Below, piece after piece: positions 6,057 through 10,584 of a stretch of 10,584 nt of DNA (position 1 is the first letter of the stretch; every line of letters starts with the position of its first letter). The notes under the pieces are model-generated. The model had not been told where the DNA came from. It ran no database searches and saw only the letters and a program-made list of their open reading frames with translations. The position numbers were made by a program, and so were the translations under genes. The stretch comes from Quisquiliibacterium sp. (GTDB lineage: Bacteria; Pseudomonadota; Gammaproteobacteria; Burkholderiales; Burkholderiaceae_E). The stretch lies in assembly GCA_030830765.1 (NCBI GenBank), contig JAURMJ010000390.1, positions 1 to 10,584 of the forward strand, in the 5' to 3' direction.

Positions 6057-7427
6057 ATGAACATCGTCATTCTCGCGGCCGGCATGGGTAAGCGCATGCG
6101 ATCGGCCCTGCCCAAGGTGTTGCATCCGCTGGCAGGCAAGCCGCTGTTGGCCCATGTGCTTGACTGTGCACGCAGTCTGCAGCCGAGCAGGATCATCATC
6201 GTGCACGGGCATGGCGGTGCCCAGGTCCAGGCCCTGCTGGATGCCCCTGATCTGCGCTGGGCGCTGCAGGAGCCGCAGCTGGGAACCGGCCATGCAGTCA
6301 TGCAGACAACCAGCGAACTCGATGAATCCGTTCCGACGCTGGTGTTGTACGGCGATGTGCCGCTGATCACCAAGCAGACACTGGAGCGCCTGATATCTGT
6401 CTCGGGCAGCGCCTGTCTGGCCTTGCTGACCGTGCATCTGGACGATCCGACCGGTTACGGGCGCATCGTGCGCGACGGGGATCGCATTGTGCGCATCGTC
6501 GAACAGAAGGATGCTGACGATGCGGTGCGCGCAATCCGCGAGGTCAACACCGGCATCCTGATCGCTCCCACAGTCGCGCTCAAACGCTGGCTCGGTGCTC
6601 TGTCCAATGACAACGCGCAGCGCGAGTACTACCTGACCGACATCGTTTCTGCCGCGGTGGCCGAAGGGGTTGCGGTTACTGCCACGCAACCGTCGGGCCT
6701 CTGGGAAACACTTGGCGTCAACAGCAAGGCGCAGCTGGCCACGCTTGAGCGCGTGGCGCAGCAACGCATTGCTTCGCAGCTGATGGAAGATGGCGTCACG
6801 CTCGCGGATCCGGCCCGCATCGACGTTCGCGGATCACTGCAGTGCGGACGCGATGTCTCGATCGACGTGAACTGCGTCTTCGAGGGCAATGTGCTGCTTG
6901 GCGATGACGTGACCATCGGCGCCCACTGCGTGATCCGCAACGCGCAGATTGGTGCCGGCACCCAGCTGCTGCCGTTCACCCATATCGACGGCGCCAGCAT
7001 CGGCGCCCAAGCCCGGATTGGCCCGTATGCCCGATTGCGTCCCGGTACCGAGCTGGCCGACGAGACTCATGTCGGCAATTTTGTCGAAATGAAGAATGCC
7101 AAAGTGGCCAAAGGGTCAAAGGCCAATCACCTGGCGTATATCGGCGATGCAGTCGTCGGCGAACGCGTCAATATCGGGGCGGGCACGATCACCTGCAACT
7201 ATGACGGTGTCAACAAGCATCAGACGGTGATCGAGGACGATGCGTTCATTGGCAGCGATACGCAGCTGGTTGCCCCGGTTCGCGTCGGACGCGGTGCAAC
7301 GCTGGGGGCCGGGACCACGCTGACCCGGGACGCGCCGGCCGAGCAATTGACTGTGTCACGCGCCAAGCAGATGAGCATCAGCAGCTGGAAACGCCCGGTC
7401 AAGCGTGCAGGCAAGAAGTCCTCGTAA
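6057..7427 (+). CDS. glmU: GlmU, bifunctional N-acetylglucosamine-1-phosphate uridyltransferase / glucosamine-1-phosphate acetyltransferase
   Basis: GlmU makes UDP-GlcNAc in the cytoplasm: it acetylates glucosamine-1-phosphate with acetyl-CoA, then adds UMP from UTP, supplying peptidoglycan and LPS synthesis. The N-terminal uridyltransferase domain shows LAAGMGKRM (6-14), LPKVLH (18-23), QLGTGHA (74-80) and YGDVP (98-102). The C-terminal half is a left-handed beta-helix of hexapeptide repeats, ending with NHLAYIGDA (357-365, catalytic His358 equivalent to E. coli His363), [13 protein letters not shown] and [11 protein letters not shown]. The chosen ATG gives 456 residues, the same length as E. 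coli GlmU, and begins MNIVILAAG like its relatives; an in-frame ATG 42 bases upstream would add an unconserved tail. AGGA lies four bases before the chosen start. The nucleotide loop reads GMGKRM where E. coli has GKGTRM, which I regard as ordinary variation. glmS follows after 61 bases. Confidence 0.97.
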   Translation: MNIVILAAGMGKRMRSALPKVLHPLAGKPLLAHVLDCARSLQPSRIIIVHGHGGAQVQALLDAPDLRWALQEPQLGTGHAVMQTTSELDESVPTLVLYGDVPLITKQTLERLISVSGSACLALLTVHLDDPTGYGRIVRDGDRIVRIVEQKDADDAVRAIREVNTGILIAPTVALKRWLGALSNDNAQREYYLTDIVSAAVAEGVAVTATQPSGLWETLGVNSKAQLATLERVAQQRIASQLMEDGVTLADPARIDVRGSLQCGRDVSIDVNCVFEGNVLLGDDVTIGAHCVIRNAQIGAGTQLLPFTHIDGASIGAQARIGPYARLRPGTELADETHVGNFVEMKNAKVAKGSKANHLAYIGDAVVGERVNIGAGTITCNYDGVNKHQTVIEDDAFIGSDTQLVAPVRVGRGATLGAGTTLTRDAPAEQLTVSRAKQMSISSWKRPVKRAGKKSS

Positions 7428-7456
7428 CCATCAAATCGTGCACTGATCAATTCGAA

Positions 7457-7469
7457 GGGCAGACTGCCC
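7457..7469 (+). other. Small hairpin in the glmS leader
   Basis: GGGCA, a GAC loop and TGCCC form a perfect five-base-pair stem (the arms can be read as GGGCAG/CTGCCC) that ends seven bases before the glmS Shine-Dalgarno. It could affect glmS translation or processing of a glmU-glmS transcript. I see nothing resembling the glmS ribozyme of Gram-positive bacteria: the 61-base gap is too short. There is no T-tract, so it is not a terminator. Confidence 0.35.
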
Positions 7470-7475
7470 CTGCGC

Positions 7476-7480
7476 GGGAG
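7476..7480 (+). promoter_or_regulatory. glmS ribosome binding site (GGGAG) that fixes the start
   Basis: GGGAG lies eight bases before the ATG of MCGIVG. The in-frame GTG at 7480 overlaps this site and would put three residues before the catalytic cysteine. GlmS needs that cysteine at the mature N terminus after Met removal, so the ATG at 7489 is the real start. Confidence 0.8.
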
Positions 7481-7488
7481 TGCTTCAA

Positions 7489-9342
7489 ATGTGTGGAATC
7501 GTTGGCGCCGTCGCACGGCGCAATGTGGTGCCGATCCTGATCGAGGGGCTGCGCAAGCTCGAGTATCGCGGCTATGACTCGGCCGGTCTCGCGATCCTGA
7601 ACGGTGCGATGGAGCGGGTACGCGCGGTGGGTCGGGTTGCCGACCTGCAAGCCCGCGCTGAACAGATCGGCGCCCAGGCGCCGACCGGCATTGCACATAC
7701 CCGCTGGGCGACGCACGGCGGAGTCACCGAAAGCAACGCCCATCCACATGCATCGATCAGCCCGACGCTCGAAGTCTCAGTGGTTCACAACGGCATCATC
7801 GAGAATCACGAGGCATTACGCACCCGACTGACCGGTCTGGGTTATCAATTCGCATCACAGACTGATACCGAGGTGATCGCGCACCTGCTGCATGCCTATG
7901 TCACGCAAGGCATGTCGCTTCAGAAGGCAGTTCAGCTGGCCGTGGGTGAACTTCAAGGCGCCTACGCGATTGCCGCAATCAGCAGCCGCGAACCCGATAC
8001 CGTGGTCGGCTCAAGGCGGGGTTCCCCGCTGCTGCTTGGCGTGGGAAACGGAGGCACCGGTCATGGCGAGAACTTTCTCGCCTCGGATACCTCGGCTCTG
8101 CTGCAGGTCACACGCCATGTCGCCTACCTGGAGGAAGGCGATGTCGTTCAGATCCGCCCGAACGGCTTCGAGATCATTGACGCCAGCGGTGCCCCGACGC
8201 AGCGCGAGATTGTCGAAAGCCAGTTGTCGGCCGATTCGATCGAGCTGGGGCATTACTCGCATTACATGCAAAAGGAGATCTTCGAGCAGCCGGGTGCAAT
8301 CGCGAACACGCTGGAGATGGTCGCCAATGCAAGCTCATTGTCACCGGGCCTGTTCGGCGTCGACGCACAGCCGATCTTTGAGCGAACCCGCCAGATCCTG
8401 ATCCTGGCCTGCGGAACCAGCTACCATGCCGGCCTGGTCGCCAAGTACTGGATCGAGAGCGTCGCGAAGCTGCCGGTTTCAGTGGAGATTGCCAGTGAAT
8501 ATCGGTATCGCGACTCGGTGCCGCTGCCTGGCACCCTGGTCATGACCATTTCGCAGTCCGGTGAAACCGCCGACACACTGGCCGCTCTGCAGCATGCCAA
8601 GGCGATGGGCCTGACCGATACGCTGACCATCTGCAATGTGCCTGAATCGGCACTGATTCGTGCCAGCAGTCTGCGTTTTCTGACCCGTGCCGGCCCCGAG
8701 ATCGGCGTGGCCTCAACCAAGGCGTTCACGACCCAGCTGGCCTCGCTGTTCGTGCTGACCCTGGTGCTGTCCAAACTGCGCGGGTTTCTTGATGCCAATC
8801 GGGAACGCGAACTGTTGATACAGCTGCGCCATCTGCCGGCCGCAATGAACCGTGTCCTCGAATGTGAGCCCGCCGTGACCGCATGGGCCGTGCGCTTTGC
8901 GACGCACAACCATGCCTTGTTCCTGGGCCGAGGCGTGCATTTCCCGATTGCGATGGAAGGTGCGCTCAAGCTCAAGGAAATCACCTACATTCATGCCGAG
9001 GCCTATGCAGCGGGCGAGCTCAAGCACGGCCCGCTGGCGCTGGTCGACGCGAATATGCCGGTCGTTGTCGTTGCACCGAACGACACATTGATCGAAAAAC
9101 TCAAGAGCAATCTGCAGGAAGTGCGTGCCCGCGGCGGCGAACTCTTTGTGTTCGCCGATCGAGATACCTTGATCGAGCCGGCCGAAGGGCTGCATGTGAT
9201 CAATCTTGATGATCACGCAGGCCTGTTGTCCCCGATTCTGCATGTCGTGCCGCTGCAGCTACTGGCGTACCACGCAGCGCTGGCGCGAGGCACTGATGTG
9301 GACAAACCTCGGAATCTGGCGAAGTCGGTGACAGTGGAATAA
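7489..9342 (+). CDS. glmS: GlmS, glutamine-fructose-6-phosphate aminotransferase (isomerizing)
   Basis: GlmS commits carbon to amino sugars: fructose-6-phosphate plus glutamine gives glucosamine-6-phosphate plus glutamate in the cytoplasm. The 617-residue protein starts MCGIVGA, so Cys2 becomes the N-terminal nucleophile of the class II glutaminase domain. That domain also shows HTRWATHG (70-77), NGIIEN (101-106) and [11 protein letters not shown] (123-133). The isomerase half has two SIS domains: ACGTSY (307-312), SQSGET (355-360) and STKAFTTQ (409-416) in the first, then HALFLGRG and the [19 protein letters not shown] region in the second. It ends [13 protein letters not shown], the expected C-terminal active-site tail. 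Overall wording matches betaproteobacterial GlmS closely from memory. One oddity is the stretch [13 protein letters not shown] (184-196), about five residues longer than the GLGMGENF or GLGEGENF of relatives. It supplies the pathway that glmU, 61 bases upstream, completes. Confidence 0.98.
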   Translation: MCGIVGAVARRNVVPILIEGLRKLEYRGYDSAGLAILNGAMERVRAVGRVADLQARAEQIGAQAPTGIAHTRWATHGGVTESNAHPHASISPTLEVSVVHNGIIENHEALRTRLTGLGYQFASQTDTEVIAHLLHAYVTQGMSLQKAVQLAVGELQGAYAIAAISSREPDTVVGSRRGSPLLLGVGNGGTGHGENFLASDTSALLQVTRHVAYLEEGDVVQIRPNGFEIIDASGAPTQREIVESQLSADSIELGHYSHYMQKEIFEQPGAIANTLEMVANASSLSPGLFGVDAQPIFERTRQILILACGTSYHAGLVAKYWIESVAKLPVSVEIASEYRYRDSVPLPGTLVMTISQSGETADTLAALQHAKAMGLTDTLTICNVPESALIRASSLRFLTRAGPEIGVASTKAFTTQLASLFVLTLVLSKLRGFLDANRERELLIQLRHLPAAMNRVLECEPAVTAWAVRFATHNHALFLGRGVHFPIAMEGALKLKEITYIHAEAYAAGELKHGPLALVDANMPVVVVAPNDTLIEKLKSNLQEVRARGGELFVFADRDTLIEPAEGLHVINLDDHAGLLSPILHVVPLQLLAYHAALARGTDVDKPRNLAKSVTVE

Positions 9343-9349
9343 CGCTGCT

Positions 9350-9426
9350 AGGACCTGCTTCGCAGAGTCCCGACAGAGTGTCTCCAAACATCTTCTGTAT
9401 CAGCAGCGGTCCTGTCATGCGTGACA
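9350..9426. terminator. Overlapping inverted repeats between convergent glmS and lipoprotein gene (possible shared terminator region)
   Basis: The 113-base gap between the convergent genes is rich in dyad symmetry. GGAC-CTGC-TTC-GCAG-A-GTCC (9351-9370) forms an eight-base-pair stem with one bulged A, eight bases after the glmS stop. A wider alternative pairs AGGACC-TGCT (9350-9359) with AGCA-GC-GGTCCT (9402-9413). Smaller stems are GACA/TGTC (9372-9382) and TGTCA-TGCG-TGACA (9413-9426). None is followed by a T-tract on either strand, so intrinsic termination is not proved; the region may block or protect both transcripts. No short gene is evident. Confidence 0.45.
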
Positions 9427-9455
9427 TGCGACGACGCAGCGTACGCCACCCTCCA

Positions 9456-10349
9456 TCAAGATCCACCACGCGCTCGCGAGGAAGACGCAGCGCTTGCCGC
9501 AAGAGACTCAAAATCCGTGGAGAACTTCTCGAGCAGCTCAAGCAGGTGCTGGCGTTGTTTTGGGCTGGCACCGGCAACCAGCTTGGCTGTCAGCGCGTCG
9601 CTCGCGACGATTCCCAGCTCAATGCGCTGCCGGCGCTGTGCGTCTGCACCTCGCCAAAATGACCGCAGAAATTCCCTGCACAGCCTGGTGGCCTCGACCT
9701 TGGACGGACGTTCGCGACGGATCTTGTTGAGTAAAACAAGCAGTTGCTGGTTGCGTGCCTCGCGCTCAGCGAGCCAGTCCTCCTCGATCGCCGGCATTCC
9801 CCGGACAACCGGCTGCAAAGCCTTTTGCTGCGCACCGCCCAGCCCGCCAAGAAAGAACTCGGCACGCGCGACAACGCGCTCCTGTCTCGCGCGATAGCGG
9901 GCCTCATCGCCATCGGGGAGCATCTTGCGCCGGGACTCTGCAGCGCTCTCGGCGAGGCGCTCGCGCAAGTGTTCGACCTGCTCGGAGCGCAGTGTCAGCG
10001 CCAACTCGGCGACGCCTGGCGCCATCCGATCTGCGATCACCTCCCAGGCCTGCGCGACCTGTTCGCGCCACCGCCCGAGATCCTCGGTGGCGACACCGAC
10101 CTCGACGCGCTCACGTACCTCGCGGAGCATCTCGGCGTAGTAGGGCAGCTGCGCGTGCTGATGCCACTGGTGGAGTGCCTCGACCCGTCGACCAACGATG
10201 GCGCGCTGGCCATCGTCGAGATCCAGATAGCGGCCGACCTGCCAACTGATCAAGGTCGGAAGCGCCTCATAGCCCAGCCGCATCATCGAGCAACCGCCGA
10301 GCGCGATCACCACCACAACCAGAGATGCGTAGAGCTTGATGCCCGCCAT
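9456..10349 (-). CDS. DUF6279-like lipoprotein of unknown function
   Basis: This 297-residue protein starts with a charged, then hydrophobic signal peptide and a lipobox, LGGC, with Cys20 as the lipidated residue. Ser follows the Cys rather than Asp, which suggests the outer membrane. The mature part begins MRLGYEALPTLISW and continues with YLDLDDGQRAIVGRRVEALHQWHQHAQLPYYAEML, in pieces a pattern I recognise from DUF6279 lipoproteins: an aromatic-rich start, then a long helical domain rich in Arg, Glu and Gln that looks suited to helical bundles. No catalytic motif is visible and the function is unknown. A longer in-frame ATG at 10454 would place 35 polar residues before the signal peptide; the inner ATG has its own ribosome binding site and is preferred. 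The gene faces glmS, so it is its own transcription unit. Confidence 0.85.
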   Translation of the reverse strand: MAGIKLYASLVVVVIALGGCSMMRLGYEALPTLISWQVGRYLDLDDGQRAIVGRRVEALHQWHQHAQLPYYAEMLREVRERVEVGVATEDLGRWREQVAQAWEVIADRMAPGVAELALTLRSEQVEHLRERLAESAAESRRKMLPDGDEARYRARQERVVARAEFFLGGLGGAQQKALQPVVRGMPAIEEDWLAEREARNQQLLVLLNKIRRERPSKVEATRLCREFLRSFWRGADAQRRQRIELGIVASDALTAKLVAGASPKQRQHLLELLEKFSTDFESLAASAASSSRARGGS

Positions 10350-10584
10350 TTTTAGCTTCCCGGAAGGTTGCAAACAATGCAGCTGAATCCTTGGTCGGCA
10401 TAGATTACCGAACAACTCGAAGTGCCTCCGAGCGCCCCTGCTGATGACGATCATCTTCGTTGCGGCGGCCGTTCGGGAAACGGCGTCTGTCCACTCGGCC
10501 TGTACATCGATTCAACGGACCTCGCCCGGATCGTCAAACTTCATTGTTTAATGGCTCGGCGCGTCTGCCATTGATGGAAACCGA
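10350..10584. other. Right-end region without a supported gene; contains one hairpin
   Basis: These 235 bases should hold the promoter of the lipoprotein gene, but I could not find a convincing -35/-10 pair. GCCGTT-CGGGA-AACGGC (10468-10484) is a perfect six-base-pair hairpin without a T-tract. All three minus-strand frames entering from the right edge close within about 50 bases, the longest at a TGA at 10534-10536, so a minus-strand gene could end just inside the window. On the plus strand, ATG 10551 opens only seven codons, and ATG 10574 runs off the edge with too little sequence to judge. Confidence 0.4.
10356..10361 (-). promoter_or_regulatory. Ribosome binding site of the lipoprotein gene
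   Basis: On the minus strand GGGAAG lies six bases before the ATG of MAGIKLYASL. Together with the signal peptide that begins at this Met, it supports this start over the in-frame ATG 105 bases further upstream. Confidence 0.65.

Noticed and set aside
5859..6764. Long open minus-strand frame (301 codons) across the end of the enolase paralogue and the start of glmU
   Set aside because: It lies opposite two well-supported genes, its translation is rich in Arg, Gln and His with no recognisable motif, and such antisense frames are common in GC-rich DNA.
7428..7488. glmS ribozyme
   Set aside because: The gap is only 61 bases and lacks the required pseudoknotted core; the ribozyme is known from Gram-positive bacteria.
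9744..10355. Plus-strand frame of 203 codons opposite the lipoprotein gene
   Set aside because: It has no ribosome binding site or recognisable domain, whereas the minus strand has a signal peptide, a lipobox and a family-like mature domain.
10350..10454. Upstream in-frame ATG for the lipoprotein
   Set aside because: It would put 35 polar, Arg-rich residues before the signal peptide, and the inner ATG has its own ribosome binding site.
10534..10584. C-terminal end of a minus-strand gene entering from the right edge
   Set aside because: Three frames all close within about 50 bases and none shows a recognisable protein end, so one cannot be chosen.

Overview
The window reads as a stretch of chromosome from a GC-rich Gram-negative proteobacterium, most likely a betaproteobacterium (Burkholderiales-like). 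This rests on the flavour of UbiB, GlmU and GlmS, which resemble betaproteobacterial versions more than E. coli ones as I remember them, on the direct glmU-glmS pairing, on ubiquinone biosynthesis, and on an outer-membrane-type lipoprotein. It is an inference from remembered family patterns, not a database search. No rRNA, tRNA, CRISPR array, insertion sequence or prophage gene is visible.

Layout, left to right. Seven genes lie on the plus strand: the 3' end of a secreted GDSL/SGNH esterase (1-447), ubiB for ubiquinone biosynthesis (464-2032), a sodium:solute symporter of the SSS family (2100-3551), a small-molecule kinase with the aminoglycoside/choline kinase fold (3612-4661), a divergent enolase paralogue (4658-5947), glmU (6057-7427) and glmS (7489-9342). 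A convergent minus-strand gene encodes a DUF6279-like lipoprotein (9456-10349). The last 235 bases hold no gene I can support. No gene-free stretch exceeds 300 bases.

How the genes fit together. glmS and glmU are two of the enzymes of UDP-N-acetylglucosamine synthesis and probably form one unit. The most interesting part is the transporter-kinase-enolase block. The kinase and enolase genes overlap by four bases (ATGA), so they are probably translationally coupled. The enolase paralogue keeps the metal ligands, the catalytic lysine and the phosphate-binding Arg-Ser pair, but has lost the active-site histidine of the SHRSGETED motif (it reads SARSGETED) and differs in the mobile loops. A reasonable hypothesis is uptake of a polar hydroxy-acid-like compound, ATP-dependent phosphorylation, then enolase-type elimination. 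The substrate is unknown.

Small-scale structure includes a strong hairpin directly in front of the kinase start codon with a second copy of its left arm upstream, an eight-G run inside the enolase-paralogue active-site codons, and short hairpins after ubiB, before glmS and after glmS. None of the hairpins has a clear T-tract, so none is a textbook intrinsic terminator.
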